64,000 bases of DNA from Burkholderia humptydooensis (GCF_001513745.1 NZ_CP013380.1:682001-746000), one strand, 5' to 3'. Numbered from the stretch's first letter, positions 20,718-34,947 are shown. Made by a program: numbers and translations. Notes: generated by a model from the letters alone, not told the origin.

Positions 20718-21938
20718 TTGCTCGATCGCAAGGCACTTCAAGCACTGGGTTGCTGGACCGGCTATCGGTTAGAGGGGGTGGAATGGCCGGAAGGAGAAGG
20801 CCGTACGCTGTCGCTGTATTTGAAGCCGGTCAGCAAGGTCATGTACTGCGAACAGTGCGGTGCACGCTGCCAGCAGATTCATGAGACGACGGTTCGCCGG
20901 GTGCGCGATCTGCCACTGTTCGAGTACCGGGTGGTACTGCACGTCCCCCGCCGCCGAGTCTGGTGCGAACGCTGCGGCGGTCCGCGACTGGAGAAACTGG
21001 CGTGGCTGGGCCGTTACCAGCGAGTGACGGAGCGATTTGCCAAGGCCTGCGAGAAACTGCTGCAGGCGGCCAGCGTGCAGGCGGTCGCCGCCTTCTACGA
21101 TTTGGGCTGGCACACGGTCAAATCGATCGACAAGATGCGCTTGCGAGCGCGTGTGGCTGATCCTGACTGGTCGACGATCCGCTATCTGGCGATGGACGAG
21201 TTCGCGCTCCATAAAGGTCATCGCTACGCCACGGTGGTGGTCGATCCGATTGGTCGGCAAGTGCTCTGGATTGGAGCGGGACGCTCGCGCGAGACGGCCA
21301 GAGCCTTCTTCGAACAGCTTCCCCAGGGTGTTGCCGAGCGCATCGAAGCAGTGGCCATCGACATGACCACGGCCTACGAGTTGGAGATCAAAGCGCAGTG
21401 TCCGCAGGCTGAGGTCGTCTACGACCTGTTCCACGTCGTGGCCAAGTACGGGCGTGAGGTGATCGATCGGGTACGGGTCGATCAGGCCAATCAGTTGCGC
21501 CATGACCGGCCGGCCCGGAAGGTCCTGAAGTCCAGCCGCTGGTTGCTGCTGCGCAACCGCCACAACCTGAAGCCCGAGCAGTCCGTGCATCTGAAGGAAC
21601 TGCTGGCCGCCAATCAGCCATTGTTGTGCGTCTACGTGCTACGTGACGAACTCAAGCGGCTCTGGTTCTACCGCAAGCCTGCCTGGGCGGAAAAGGCCTG
21701 GGAACAATGGATCGAGCAAGCCCGGCAAAGCGGAATTGCCGCGCTGCAACTGTTTGCGCAGCGCCTGCAGGGTTACTGGCACGGAATCGTGGCCCGCTGC
21801 CGACATCCGCTTAATACCAGCATCGTCGAAGGCATCAACAACACCATCAAGGTCATCAAGCGTCGGGCTTACGGGTACCGCGACGAGGAATACTTCTTTC
21901 TCAAGATCCGCGCCGCGTTCCCCGGTAATCCGCGATGA
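20718..21938 (+). CDS. ISL3-family transposase
   Basis: A 406-residue transposase beginning with TTG at 20718 behind AGGAGG (20707-20712). It has an N-terminal zinc finger with YCEQCGARC and VWCERCGG (about residues 36-82), an HTH segment, and the DDE_Tnp_ISL3 catalytic domain. The acidic residues lie in the segments AMDEFALHKGHRYA, AIDMTTAYELE and VEGINNTIKVIKRRAYGY. The frame is intact, so the element may be active. The TGA stop (21936-21938) lies inside the right inverted repeat. A CCTGAC/GTCAGG hairpin (20689-20709) can cover the ribosome site. Confidence 0.93.
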   Translation: MLDRKALQALGCWTGYRLEGVEWPEGEGRTLSLYLKPVSKVMYCEQCGARCQQIHETTVRRVRDLPLFEYRVVLHVPRRRVWCERCGGPRLEKLAWLGRYQRVTERFAKACEKLLQAASVQAVAAFYDLGWHTVKSIDKMRLRARVADPDWSTIRYLAMDEFALHKGHRYATVVVDPIGRQVLWIGAGRSRETARAFFEQLPQGVAERIEAVAIDMTTAYELEIKAQCPQAEVVYDLFHVVAKYGREVIDRVRVDQANQLRHDRPARKVLKSSRWLLLRNRHNLKPEQSVHLKELLAANQPLLCVYVLRDELKRLWFYRKPAWAEKAWEQWIEQARQSGIAALQLFAQRLQGYWHGIVARCRHPLNTSIVEGINNTIKVIKRRAYGYRDEEYFFLKIRAAFPGNPR

Positions 21939-21941
21939 ACC
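21918..21941 (-). repeat. Right terminal inverted repeat of the IS
   Basis: Reads GGTTCATCGCGGATTACC on the minus strand. It includes the stop codon of the transposase and is followed directly by the AAAAGAAA target duplication. Confidence 0.88.
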
Positions 21942-21980
21942 AAAAGAAAGGCGCCCTGCGAACTGCAGGGCGCCTTTCTT
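21942..21980. terminator. Bidirectional terminator between gntK and purB, hit by the IS
   Basis: AAAGGCGCCCTGC and GCAGGGCGCCTTT around GAACT, with A-rich and T-rich flanks. It served the convergent genes gntK and purB. The IS lies directly on its gntK side, and the duplicated AAAAGAAA keeps the U-tract for purB intact, while gntK transcripts must now cross the IS. Confidence 0.85.
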
Positions 21981-22000
21981 CATCGTGTCGACGACGCGCG

Positions 22001-26337
<4,337 letters not shown>

Positions 26338-26584
26338 CAATCGCCGCGGTCCCTGCGCCGGCGCCTCGGCGCCCGGCGCGGCCCGCACCGCTGCGCGCCA
26401 CCCCGCGCACGAAAGTTGCTCCGCGCAATCGCATCGGGATTGCAGCCGTTCGCACGGCGAACGCACGGTTTTTCGCGCAAAAGACCGATCATGCACGAAA
26501 CGCATAATCGAATAAGCAAACGGCATTGGATTTCGAAATTCGCTTTTTCGACAATGTGCGCATTCTTCGACCGTTGGAGATTCC

Positions 26585-27889
26585 ATGTCTTCGCAATCGC
26601 AGTCCCCGTCCGTCGCGCAGTCCATCCCGTCGTACCTGCACGCGGACGATCTCGGCCCCTGGGGCAACTATCTGCAGCAAGTCGATCGCGTCGCGCCGTA
26701 CCTCGGCTCACTGTCGCGCTGGATCGAGACGCTGAAGCGCCCGAAGCGCATCCTGATCGTCGACGTGCCGATCGAGCTGGACAACGGCACCGTCGCGCAC
26801 TTCGAGGGCTATCGCGTGCAGCACAACGTATCGCGCGGCCCGGGCAAGGGCGGCGTGCGCTACCACCAGGACGTGACGCTGTCCGAGGTGATGGCGCTGT
26901 CCGCCTGGATGTCGGTGAAGAACGCGGCCGTGAACGTGCCGTACGGCGGCGCGAAGGGCGGCATCCGCGTCGATCCGCGCAAGCTCTCGCGCGGCGAGCT
27001 CGAGCGCGTGACGCGCCGCTACACCAGCGAAATCGGCATCATCATCGGCCCGAACACCGACATTCCCGCGCCTGACGTCAACACGAACGAGCAGATCATG
27101 GCGTGGATGATGGACACGTACTCGATGAACCAGGGCCAGACGGCCACGGGCGTCGTGACCGGCAAGCCGATCTCGCTCGGCGGCTCGCTCGGCCGCCGGG
27201 AAGCGACGGGCCGCGGCGTGTTCGTCGTCGGCTGCGAGGCCGCGAAGAAGAAGGGTGTCGAGATCGAAGGCGCGCGCATCGCGGTCCAGGGCTTCGGCAA
27301 CGTCGGCGGGATCGCCGCGAAGCTGTTCCAGGAGGCGGGCGCGAAGGTGATCGCGGTGCAGGATCACACGGGCACGATCTACCAGCCGGCGGGCGTCGAC
27401 ACCGTCAAGCTGATCGACCACGTCGGCGTGACGGGCGGCGTCGCGGGCTTCGAAGGCGCGGAGCCGATGCCGAACGACGAGTTCTGGACCGTCGAGACCG
27501 ACATCCTGATTCCGGCCGCGCTAGAAAACCAGATCACCGAGAAGAACGCGTCGAAGATCCGCACGAAGATCATCGTCGAAGGCGCGAACGGCCCGACGAC
27601 GACGGCCGCGGACGACATCCTGAGCGCGAACGGCGTGCTCGTGATTCCCGACGTGATCGCGAACGCGGGAGGCGTGACCGTGTCGTACTTCGAGTGGGTG
27701 CAGGATTTCTCGAGCTTCTTCTGGACGGAAGACGAGATCAACCATCGTCTCGAGCGCGTGATGCGCGAGGCGTTCGCCGGTGTGTGGGCGGTGGCCCAGG
27801 AGCACGGCGTGTTGGTGCGCACGGCGGCGTTCATCGTCGCGTGCAAGCGCATCCTGATGGCGCGCGAAATGCGCGGCCTGTACCCCTGA
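26585..27889 (+). CDS. gdhA: Glutamate dehydrogenase
   Basis: Interconverts 2-oxoglutarate plus ammonia and glutamate. The 434-residue protein resembles the hexameric small GDHs. The glutamate-binding [13 protein letters not shown] and catalytic-lysine region [18 protein letters not shown] are intact, and the Rossmann segment [22 protein letters not shown] follows. NAD versus NADP preference cannot be read with certainty. It precedes the glutamate/aspartate importer gltIJKL, a logical pairing, but a 219-base gap with its own repeats suggests separate transcription. Confidence 0.95.
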   Translation: MSSQSQSPSVAQSIPSYLHADDLGPWGNYLQQVDRVAPYLGSLSRWIETLKRPKRILIVDVPIELDNGTVAHFEGYRVQHNVSRGPGKGGVRYHQDVTLSEVMALSAWMSVKNAAVNVPYGGAKGGIRVDPRKLSRGELERVTRRYTSEIGIIIGPNTDIPAPDVNTNEQIMAWMMDTYSMNQGQTATGVVTGKPISLGGSLGRREATGRGVFVVGCEAAKKKGVEIEGARIAVQGFGNVGGIAAKLFQEAGAKVIAVQDHTGTIYQPAGVDTVKLIDHVGVTGGVAGFEGAEPMPNDEFWTVETDILIPAALENQITEKNASKIRTKIIVEGANGPTTTAADDILSANGVLVIPDVIANAGGVTVSYFEWVQDFSSFFWTEDEINHRLERVMREAFAGVWAVAQEHGVLVRTAAFIVACKRILMAREMRGLYP

Positions 27890-28046
27890 TCGACGGGATT
27901 GGCTCGATCGGCGACGCGCAAGCTGGAGGCCGCGTCGTGATTCACTCGCGGGCGGCGCCGGATCCGGTGCCGCCCGCGTGCGTATCCGGGCGCCGAACGC
28001 GTGTTGGAATGCGCATGCCGCCCGGTCAGAAGTGTGGTTAACAACC

Positions 28047-28074
28047 ATTACTTTCATAAGAATTACTTTGATAA
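28047..28074 (+). repeat. Imperfect direct repeat upstream of gltI
   Basis: ATTACTTTCATAA (28047-28059) and ATTACTTTGATAA (28062-28074), period 15, 12 of 13 bases alike, in an AT-rich patch 35 bases before the gltI start. It may be part of the promoter or a regulator site. Confidence 0.65.
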
Positions 28075-28108
28075 ACTGGCGCGGGTTTTCGCCAAGGAGA
28101 TGACAACG

Positions 28109-29002
28109 ATGAAATTCCCGAAAGCAATGCTGGTGGTCGCGGCGCTGAGCACATTCGCCGGCGGCGCCATCGCCCAGGAAACGGGCACGCTGAAAAAAAT
28201 CAAGGATACGGGCGTGATTGCGCTGGGGCACCGCGAATCGTCGATTCCGTTCTCGTACTATGACCAGAGCCAGCAGGTCGTCGGCTATTCGCGCGACTTC
28301 CAGATGAAGGTCGTCGACGCGGTCAAGAAGAAGCTGAATCTGTCCAACCTGCAGGTGAGGAACATTCCGGTGACGTCGCAGAACCGGATTCCGCTCGTGC
28401 AGAACGGCACGGTCGACATCGAGTGCGGCTCGACGACGAACAATCTCGACCGCCAGAAGCAAGCGGCGTTCTCGGACACGATCTTCGTGATCGGCACGCG
28501 CCTCATGACGAAGAAGGACTCGGGCATCAAGGATTTCGCCGACCTGAAGGGCAAGACTGTCGTCACGACGGCGGGCACGACGTCCGAGCGTCTGCTGCGC
28601 GAGATGAACAACAAGAACCAGATGGGGATGAACATCATCAGCGCGAAGGACCACGGCGAGTCGTTCCAGACGCTCGAGACGGGCCGCGCGGTCGCGTTCA
28701 TGATGGACGACGCGCTGCTCGCGGGCGAGCGCGCGAAGGCGAAGCAGCCGGGCGAATGGGTGATCGTCGGCAAGCCGCAGTCTCAGGAGGCGTACGGCTG
28801 CATGATGCGCAAGGACGATCCGGCGTTCAAGAAGGTGGTCGACGACGCGATCGCGCAGGTCGAGAAGTCGGGCGAAGCCGCGAAGATCTACTCGAAGTGG
28901 TTCGAGAATCCGATCCCGCCGAAGGGCCTGAATCTGAACTTCCCGCTCTCCGACGAGATGAAGAAGCTCTACGCGAATCCGAACGACAAGGCGCTCGATT
29001 GA
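28109..29002 (+). CDS. gltI: Glutamate/aspartate ABC transporter, periplasmic binding protein
   Basis: Captures glutamate/aspartate in the periplasm. The 297-residue protein begins with a signal peptide (MKFPKAMLVVAALSTFAGGAIAQ-like; cleavage after AIA, about residue 21). The type 3 solute-binding domain follows with GVIALGHRESSIPFSYYDQ and the ligand-loop VDIECGSTTNNLDRQKQAAFS, both typical of GltI. ATG 28109 is chosen because AAGGAG lies 9 bases upstream; ATG 28100 is in frame but poorly spaced. A hairpin terminator after the gene separates it from gltJ. Confidence 0.93.
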   Translation: MKFPKAMLVVAALSTFAGGAIAQETGTLKKIKDTGVIALGHRESSIPFSYYDQSQQVVGYSRDFQMKVVDAVKKKLNLSNLQVRNIPVTSQNRIPLVQNGTVDIECGSTTNNLDRQKQAAFSDTIFVIGTRLMTKKDSGIKDFADLKGKTVVTTAGTTSERLLREMNNKNQMGMNIISAKDHGESFQTLETGRAVAFMMDDALLAGERAKAKQPGEWVIVGKPQSQEAYGCMMRKDDPAFKKVVDDAIAQVEKSGEAAKIYSKWFENPIPPKGLNLNFPLSDEMKKLYANPNDKALD

Positions 29003-29048
29003 GCGGGACGGCCGTTCGAGCCAACCGTTCGAGCTAACAAGCGCTGAC

Positions 29049-29085
29049 GAAACGGAAGAGGCACGGCTTCTTCCGTTTCTTTTTG
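29049..29085 (+). terminator. Hairpin with U-tract between gltI and gltJ
   Basis: AAACGGAAGA and TCTTCCGTTT form a 10-bp stem followed by CTTTTTG. Such intra-operon elements commonly keep the binding protein more abundant than the permease. Confidence 0.7.
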
Positions 29086-29098
29086 TTGGAGTCTGGCT

Positions 29099-29839
29099 AT
29101 GTCTTACCACTGGAACTGGGGCATCTTCCTGAGCCCCGTTTCGACGGGCGAACCGACCACCTATCTCGGCTGGCTGATGTCGGGATTCTGGGTGACGATC
29201 AAGGTGTCGCTCGCCGCGTGGGTGATCGCGCTCGTCGTCGGGTCGCTGTTCGGCGTGCTGCGCACCATGCCGAGCAAATGGCTGTCGGCGATCGGCACGG
29301 TCTACGTATCGATCTTCCGCAACATCCCGCTCATCGTGCAGTTCTTCATCTGGTACCTCGTCGTGCCCGAATTGCTGCCCGTGTCGATCGGCACCTGGAT
29401 CAAGCAGTTGCCGCCCGGCACGCAATTCTTCACCGCGTCGATCGTCTGTCTTGGCCTCTTCACGGGCGCGCGCGTCTGCGAGCAGGTGCGCTCCGGCATC
29501 AACGCGCTGCCGAAGGGCCAGCGCGCGGCCGGCCTCGCGATGGGCTTCACGCAATGGCAGACGTACCGCTACGTGCTCCTGCCCGTCGCATACCGGATCA
29601 TCGTGCCGCCGCTCACGTCCGAATTCCTGAACATCTTCAAGAATTCGGCCGTCGCGTCGACGATCGGCCTGCTCGACCTGTCCGCGCAGGCGCGGCAGCT
29701 CGTCGACTACACCGCGCAGACCTACGAGTCGTTCATCGCGGTCACGCTCGCGTACGTGGTCATCAATCTGATCGTGATGGCGTTCATGCGCTGGGTCGAG
29801 AGCAAGTCCCGGCTGCCCGGCTACATCGGAGGCAAGTGA
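29099..29839 (+). CDS. gltJ: Glutamate/aspartate ABC transporter permease
   Basis: A 246-residue inner-membrane permease of the polar amino-acid (HisM/GltJ) type with about five helices. The EAA-like loop is [24 protein letters not shown], with [28 protein letters not shown] (about 145-172), the contact to the ATPase. It overlaps gltK by one base (TGATG at 29837-29841), so the two are translationally coupled. Confidence 0.93.
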   Translation: MSYHWNWGIFLSPVSTGEPTTYLGWLMSGFWVTIKVSLAAWVIALVVGSLFGVLRTMPSKWLSAIGTVYVSIFRNIPLIVQFFIWYLVVPELLPVSIGTWIKQLPPGTQFFTASIVCLGLFTGARVCEQVRSGINALPKGQRAAGLAMGFTQWQTYRYVLLPVAYRIIVPPLTSEFLNIFKNSAVASTIGLLDLSAQARQLVDYTAQTYESFIAVTLAYVVINLIVMAFMRWVESKSRLPGYIGGK

Positions 29840-30516
29840 TGCATCAGTTCGACTGGAGTAGTATTCCCGGCGCGCTGCCGACGCTCTGGACGGGCGCGAT
29901 CATCACGTTCAAGATCACGCTGCTCGCGATCGTGATCGGGATCGTCTGGGGCACGCTGCTTGCGCTGATGCGCCTGTCGGGCGTCAAGCCGCTCGCGTGG
30001 TTCGCGCAGGGCTACGTCACCGTGTTCCGCTCGATTCCGCTCGTGATGGTGCTGCTGTGGTTCTTCCTGATCGTGCCGCAGGTGCTGCAGGGCGTGCTCG
30101 GGCTGTCGCCGACGATCGACATCCGGCTCGCGTCGGCGATGGTCGCGTTTTCGCTTTTCGAAGCCGCGTATTATTCGGAGATCATCAGGGCGGGCATCCA
30201 GGCGGTGCCGCGCGGGCAGGTGAACGCCGCGTTCGCGCTCGGCATGAACTACGCGCAGGCGATGCGCCTCGTGATCCTGCCGCAGGCGTTCCGCGCGATG
30301 GTGCCGCTCCTGCTCACGCAGGCGATCGTGCTGTTCCAGGACACGTCGCTCGTCTACGTGATCAGCCTCGCGGATTTCTTCCGCACGGCCGCGAACATCG
30401 GCGATCGCGACGGCACGAGCGTCGAGATGATCCTGTTCGCGGGCGCATGCTATTTCGTCGTGTGCTCGGCCGCATCCGCATTGGTCAAAGGACTCCAGAA
30501 AAAGGTCACAAGATGA
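29839..30516 (+). CDS. gltK: Glutamate/aspartate ABC transporter permease
   Basis: Second permease, 225 residues, forming a heterodimer with GltJ. The EAA loop reads [27 protein letters not shown] (about 133-159). It starts at ATG 29839 overlapping the gltJ stop and its own stop overlaps the gltL start (ATGA at 30513-30516). Longer upstream start positions in the frame are artefacts within gltJ. Confidence 0.93.
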   Translation: MHQFDWSSIPGALPTLWTGAIITFKITLLAIVIGIVWGTLLALMRLSGVKPLAWFAQGYVTVFRSIPLVMVLLWFFLIVPQVLQGVLGLSPTIDIRLASAMVAFSLFEAAYYSEIIRAGIQAVPRGQVNAAFALGMNYAQAMRLVILPQAFRAMVPLLLTQAIVLFQDTSLVYVISLADFFRTAANIGDRDGTSVEMILFAGACYFVVCSAASALVKGLQKKVTR

Positions 30517-31238
30517 TTTCCATTAAGAACGTGTCGAAGTGGTACGGCCAGTTTCAGGTGCTGACGGATTGCACGACGGAAGTGAAGAAGGGCGAAGTGG
30601 TGGTCGTGTGCGGGCCGTCGGGCTCGGGCAAGTCGACGCTCATCAAGACCGTGAACGGCCTCGAGCCGTTTCAGCAGGGCGAGATTCTCGTCAACGGGCA
30701 ATCGGTCGGCGACAAGAAGACGAACCTGTCGAAGCTGCGCTCGAAGGTCGGGATGGTGTTCCAGCACTTCGAGCTGTTTCCGCATCTGTCGATCACGGAG
30801 AACCTGACGCTCGCGCAGATCAAGGTGCTCGGCCGCGACAAGGACGAAGCGGCCGAGAAGGGGATGAAGCTGCTCGATCGCGTGGGCCTGAAGGCGCATG
30901 CGCACAAGTATCCGGGCCAGTTGTCGGGCGGCCAGCAACAGCGTGTCGCGATCGCGCGCGCGCTGTCGATGGACCCGATCGCGATGCTGTTCGACGAGCC
31001 GACCTCCGCGCTCGATCCGGAGATGATCAACGAGGTGCTCGACGTGATGGTCGAGCTCGCGCAGGAAGGGATGACGATGATGGTCGTCACGCACGAGATG
31101 GGCTTCGCGAAGAAGGTCGCCCATCGCGTGATCTTCATGGACAAGGGCTTGATCGTCGAGGACGACCGCAAGGAAGAGTTCTTCGCGAATCCGAAGTCGG
31201 ATCGCGCGAAGGATTTTCTCGCGAAGATCCTGCATTGA
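30513..31238 (+). CDS. gltL: Glutamate/aspartate ABC transporter ATP-binding protein
   Basis: A 241-residue ATPase driving GltJK. Walker A is GPSGSGKST (34-42), the signature [15 protein letters not shown] is intact, Walker B is [14 protein letters not shown] and the switch His lies in VVTHEMGFA. It overlaps gltK by four bases. A strong terminator follows at 31296-31323 and closes the gltIJKL operon. Confidence 0.96.
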   Translation: MISIKNVSKWYGQFQVLTDCTTEVKKGEVVVVCGPSGSGKSTLIKTVNGLEPFQQGEILVNGQSVGDKKTNLSKLRSKVGMVFQHFELFPHLSITENLTLAQIKVLGRDKDEAAEKGMKLLDRVGLKAHAHKYPGQLSGGQQQRVAIARALSMDPIAMLFDEPTSALDPEMINEVLDVMVELAQEGMTMMVVTHEMGFAKKVAHRVIFMDKGLIVEDDRKEEFFANPKSDRAKDFLAKILH

Positions 31239-31295
31239 TCGCGGGGAGGGCGTCGTGCGCTTGCGCACGGCGTCGCTCGCGAGGCGAAGAGAAGG

Positions 31296-31323
31296 CCGCC
31301 CGGCGAGAGCCGGGCGTTTTTTT
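31296..31323 (+). terminator. Intrinsic terminator of gltIJKL
   Basis: GCCCGGC-GAGA-GCCGGGC hairpin followed by GTTTTTTT. Confidence 0.85.
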
Positions 31324-31460
31324 GTCGGCGCGCTCGCACTGCGGCAAGCGGTCCTGGTCAGCTTCGGATGGGGGCGCGCCGGGCTCCGACGGACGGCGGC
31401 GCGAGGCGGCGAACGCGTTCCCGTTCAAGCGTCGTTCGGGCGGCAGGCAATGATGGTCGC

Positions 31461-32375
31461 TCAGAAATCGACCGGATCGTCGCCGAGATCGCCGGCCTCG
31501 CCGCTCGCCGCGAGCGCGGCCGCCCGGCGCGGCGCCGACGCGGATGCGTCGAGCGCCGGGTTGCGCAGCTTCTCGAGCACGGCTTCCGGCACCGGGATGC
31601 GCATCGTCGCCGCGACGTCGCCGCACTGGAACATCACGAGCTCGCCCGGCTCGAGCGCGGTCCACACTTCGTCGTCGGTGAGCGGCTGCGTCGCGATCAC
31701 CGCGACGCGGTCTTCCGGCGTCGTGTATTTCGCGAAGTCGATCGAGATGTCTTCGTCGATCAGGTGCGCGGTCGAGAACGGCCAGCGCCGCACGAGGTAG
31801 TGCAGGCGCGTCGAGCAGTGCGCGAACAGCGCCTGCCCGTTCGACATCAGGAAATTGAACACGCCGTGCCGCGTGATGTCGCGCGTGAGCTCGCCGACCT
31901 GCTCGAACAGCTCGGGCAGCGGCGGCTGCGCGCTCGGAAACGCTTCGCGCAGGCCCTGCATCAGCTTGCAGAACGCCTTCTCGCTGTCGGTCGTGCCGAC
32001 CGGCTGATAGACGCTGCCGTCGAGATCGGGCGTGTAGTCGTGCAGATCGCCGTTGTGCGCGAAGATCCAGTGGCGGCCCCACAGCTCGCGCATGAACGGA
32101 TGGCAGTTCTCCAGCAGGATGTGCCCCTGCGTCGCCTTGCGGATGTGCGCGATCGTGTTCTTCGACTTGATCGGGTAGCGCTTGACCATCTCGGCGATGG
32201 GCGACGTCGCGGACGACTGCTGGTCGATGAAGAGGCGGCAGGCCTTGTCCTCGAAGAACGCGATGCCCCAGCCGTCGGCATGATGATCGGTGAGCCCGCC
32301 GCGGGCCGCGAAGCCGGTAAACGAGAACGTCACGTCCGTTGGTTCGGCGCAGTTCATTCCGAAGAGTTGGCACAT
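31461..32375 (-). CDS. Class II glutamine amidotransferase (YafJ-like)
   Basis: A 304-residue Ntn hydrolase. The catalytic Cys is residue 2, exposed after Met removal (MCQLFGMNCAEP). Further family features are DGWGIAFFEDKACRLF, HIRKATQGHILLENCHPF and WIFAHNGDLHDY, the glutamine-pocket residues of the YafJ/GATase_4 group. The substrate of this family is not settled. It is divergent from pyrC and follows the glt operon tail to tail. The ATG at 32375 is fixed by the Cys-2 requirement. Confidence 0.92.
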   Translation of the reverse strand: MCQLFGMNCAEPTDVTFSFTGFAARGGLTDHHADGWGIAFFEDKACRLFIDQQSSATSPIAEMVKRYPIKSKNTIAHIRKATQGHILLENCHPFMRELWGRHWIFAHNGDLHDYTPDLDGSVYQPVGTTDSEKAFCKLMQGLREAFPSAQPPLPELFEQVGELTRDITRHGVFNFLMSNGQALFAHCSTRLHYLVRRWPFSTAHLIDEDISIDFAKYTTPEDRVAVIATQPLTDDEVWTALEPGELVMFQCGDVAATMRIPVPEAVLEKLRNPALDASASAPRRAAALAASGEAGDLGDDPVDF

Positions 32376-32584
32376 ATCGCGGGTGCGGCTGAGGCTGGCG
32401 GGGGAGTACGCCGGAGGGAACCGGTACAATGTCGGCTTCAAGCATATCACCGAGCCCCAAGCGGCAAAAGGCGAAAACCGCGCGCGAGCGGTTCCGTGTT
32501 GCGGTTTGCCGTCAGTGCAGTCGGCGCCGCGCGCGGCCGGCGCGCCGCGCATCGCTCCTCGCCGCGCGCCATTCCCACGACACC

Positions 32585-33643
32585 ATGAATGCTTCCGCTC
32601 CCGCCTCGCTCACCCTCGCACGCCCCGACGACTGGCACCTGCACGTGCGCGACGGCGCGATGCTCGCGGCCGTCCTGCCGCACACTGCCCGCCAGTTCGG
32701 CCGCGCGATCGTCATGCCGAACCTGAAGCCGCCCGTCACGACGACCGCTCAAGCGCAGGCGTACCGCGAGCGCATCCTCGCCGCGCTGCCGGCGGGCATG
32801 ACGTTCGAGCCGCTGATGACGCTGTACCTGACCGACAACACGCCCGCCGACGAGATCCGCCGCGCGCGCGAAAGCGGCTTCGTGCACGGCGTGAAGCTGT
32901 ATCCGGCGGGCGCGACGACGAACTCGGACGCCGGCGTGACCGATCTGCTCGGCAAATGCGCGAAGACGCTCGAGACGATGCAGGAAGTCGGGATGCCGCT
33001 TCTCGTGCACGGCGAGGTGACGGATCCGTCGATCGACCTGTTCGACCGCGAGAAGGTGTTCATCGACCGCGTGATGACCCCGCTGCGCCGCGCGCTGCCG
33101 GGGCTCGACGTGGTGTTCGAGCACATCACGACGAAGGACGCGGCCGATTACGTGCGCGACGCCGATGCGGCGTCCGGCCGGATCGGCGCGACGATCACCG
33201 CGCACCACCTGCTGTACAACCGCAACGCGATCTTCCTCGGCGGCATCCGCCCGCATTACTACTGCCTGCCGGTGCTCAAGCGCGAGACGCATCGGGTCGC
33301 GCTCGTCGAGGCGGCGAGCTCGGGCAATCCGCGCTTCTTCCTCGGCACCGACAGCGCGCCGCATGCGAAGGGCGCGAAAGAGGCCGCGTGCGGCTGCGCG
33401 GGCTGCTACACCGCGCTGCACGCGCTCGAGCTGTACGCGGAGGCGTTCGATCAGGCGGGCGCGCTCGACAAGCTCGAAGGCTTCGCGAGCTTCTTCGGCG
33501 CGGACTTCTACGGTTTGCCGCGCAGCGCCGAGACGGTGACGTTGCGCCGCGAGACATGGGAGCTGCCGCGCGAGATCGACGCGGGCGCCGGCCCCGTCGT
33601 GCCGCTGCGCGGCGGCGAGGCGATCGGCTGGCGGCTCGTCTGA
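32585..33643 (+). CDS. pyrC: Dihydroorotase
   Basis: Third step of pyrimidine synthesis: cyclises carbamoyl-aspartate to dihydroorotate. The 352-residue class II enzyme has the zinc ligands in [13 protein letters not shown] (H18, H20), the carbamylated Lys in [16 protein letters not shown] (near residue 104), and metal His residues in LLVHGEVTD and [10 protein letters not shown]. The catalytic Asp lies in [13 protein letters not shown] 32585 begins [17 protein letters not shown]; the frame reaches further upstream but the extra sequence is Arg/Lys-rich and unrelated. Confidence 0.97.
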   Translation: MNASAPASLTLARPDDWHLHVRDGAMLAAVLPHTARQFGRAIVMPNLKPPVTTTAQAQAYRERILAALPAGMTFEPLMTLYLTDNTPADEIRRARESGFVHGVKLYPAGATTNSDAGVTDLLGKCAKTLETMQEVGMPLLVHGEVTDPSIDLFDREKVFIDRVMTPLRRALPGLDVVFEHITTKDAADYVRDADAASGRIGATITAHHLLYNRNAIFLGGIRPHYYCLPVLKRETHRVALVEAASSGNPRFFLGTDSAPHAKGAKEAACGCAGCYTALHALELYAEAFDQAGALDKLEGFASFFGADFYGLPRSAETVTLRRETWELPREIDAGAGPVVPLRGGEAIGWRLV

Positions 33644-33674
33644 CGCTCGCGGCGCGGCGCGGCGGCCGGCCGGG

Positions 33675-34796
33675 TTGCCGCACGCGGACGGATTCGGTGC
33701 CAACGAGATGAGCGAGCAGGACGACACGAGCGCTCGGGGCGCTTGGGACGCCATGAGCGGCGCGCCGCGGCCGACAGGCGTGCACGGCGCGGCCGATCCT
33801 CGGCGTCCGGATGCGGCGGGTCTTGCCGACCGGGGGCGCGCGCCGTTCGGCCCGGGTGATCCGCACGGCGGACGCGGGCCGGCGCACCCGGACTGCTCGG
33901 CGGCCGATCGCGATCCGGGCGAATCCCGCGAATCCCGTGTGTCTCGTGCTTCGAACCGTTGGCGCGAGTCGCATCCCGACGGTGACGGAACCTGTTTCGA
34001 CCGAATCGATTGGTCCGCGCCGTGGCTCGCGCCGTTGGCCGATCGCGGCGGGCGATGGGCGCACGCGGCACGGCAGGGCAAAGCGGCATGGCTGCGCATG
34101 CTGAACGACGACGCCCGAGCCGGGCGGCTCGCGGCGGGCCGCGGCCAGCCGCTTCGTTTCGTCGAACAGGCGGCGCTGCCGGCGGGCGTCGCGTACGAGA
34201 CGCACATCGCCGAAACGGGCGCCGTCCCGACCCGCCACAACCTGCACGATTTCTTCAACGCGCTCGTCTGGTTCGCGTACCCAGGCATCAAGGCGGCGCT
34301 CAACGCGCGCCAGGCCGCGGCGATCGACGCGACGGGCGTCGGCTCCGTGCGCGGCGGCGTTCGCGACGCCCTCACGCTGCTCGACGAGAACGGCGCGCTC
34401 TTCGCGACGTCGGACCCGGCGCTTGCCGCCGCGCTGCGCGGCTTCGACTGGCCGACGCTGATGCGCGCGTCGCGCGACGCGTGGGGTTCGCGCTGCGACG
34501 CGCGGATCGTCGGCCATGCGCTGTTCGAAAAGCTCGTCGATCCGTACAAGGGGTGCACCGCGCATGCGTGGATCGTCGACGTGCCGGCCGCGTATTTCGA
34601 CTGGCGCGACGAGTCGCGCCGCGCCTCGCTCGACGAACGCGTCGCGGCGGCGCTCGCCGCGACCGAGCCCGCGAGCCGCGGCTTCGCGCCGCTGCCGGTG
34701 CTCGGCGTGCCCGGCTGGTGGCCGGCGAACGAATCGCCGTCTTTCTACGACGATCCGCAGGTGTTTCGCAGCGGCCGCCGTTCGCGCGCGGGGTGA
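33675..34796 (+). CDS. DUF3025 protein with disordered N-terminal extension
   Basis: A 373-residue protein of unknown function. From about residue 105 it has the DUF3025 domain, with the typical RHNLHDFFNALVWFAYPGIK and ALNARQ stretch and later VFRSGRR end. The first 100 residues are rich in Gly, Arg, Asp and Pro with several SR/ESR repeats and look disordered. The start may be ATG 33675 or ATG 33708 (MSEQD), which I cannot decide; either leaves a long tail. It begins 31 bases after pyrC and is followed by the RNase P RNA gene. Confidence 0.82.
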   Translation: MPHADGFGANEMSEQDDTSARGAWDAMSGAPRPTGVHGAADPRRPDAAGLADRGRAPFGPGDPHGGRGPAHPDCSAADRDPGESRESRVSRASNRWRESHPDGDGTCFDRIDWSAPWLAPLADRGGRWAHAARQGKAAWLRMLNDDARAGRLAAGRGQPLRFVEQAALPAGVAYETHIAETGAVPTRHNLHDFFNALVWFAYPGIKAALNARQAAAIDATGVGSVRGGVRDALTLLDENGALFATSDPALAAALRGFDWPTLMRASRDAWGSRCDARIVGHALFEKLVDPYKGCTAHAWIVDVPAAYFDWRDESRRASLDERVAAALAATEPASRGFAPLPVLGVPGWWPANESPSFYDDPQVFRSGRRSRAG

Positions 34797-34947
34797 CGCG
34801 CGCCGACATGCCCCGCATCGGCCGACCAATGGACGGCGAGCATCGTCGTGCCGGACCGGCAACCACACATGCACTGGCGCACGATCCCCTCGGACCGTCG
34901 TTGCAACGAGACCAGGACCATCGCCCCGAGCGAGCGCCGCTTTACGG

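Larger units (their letters stand above)
20637..21941 (+). mobile_element. Complete ISL3-family insertion sequence, 1305 bp
   Basis: Imperfect terminal inverted repeats of about 24 bp: the left end starts GGTTCATCGCAGGAAACC (20637-) and the right end reads, on the opposite strand, GGTTCATCGCGGATTACC (to 21941). The first ten bases are identical. Both ends are flanked by the 8-bp direct repeat AAAAGAAA (20629-20636 and 21942-21949), the target duplication length known for ISL3 elements. It holds one transposase gene. Its base composition is lower in GC than the neighbouring genes. The target is the edge of the gntK/purB terminator. Confidence 0.95.
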
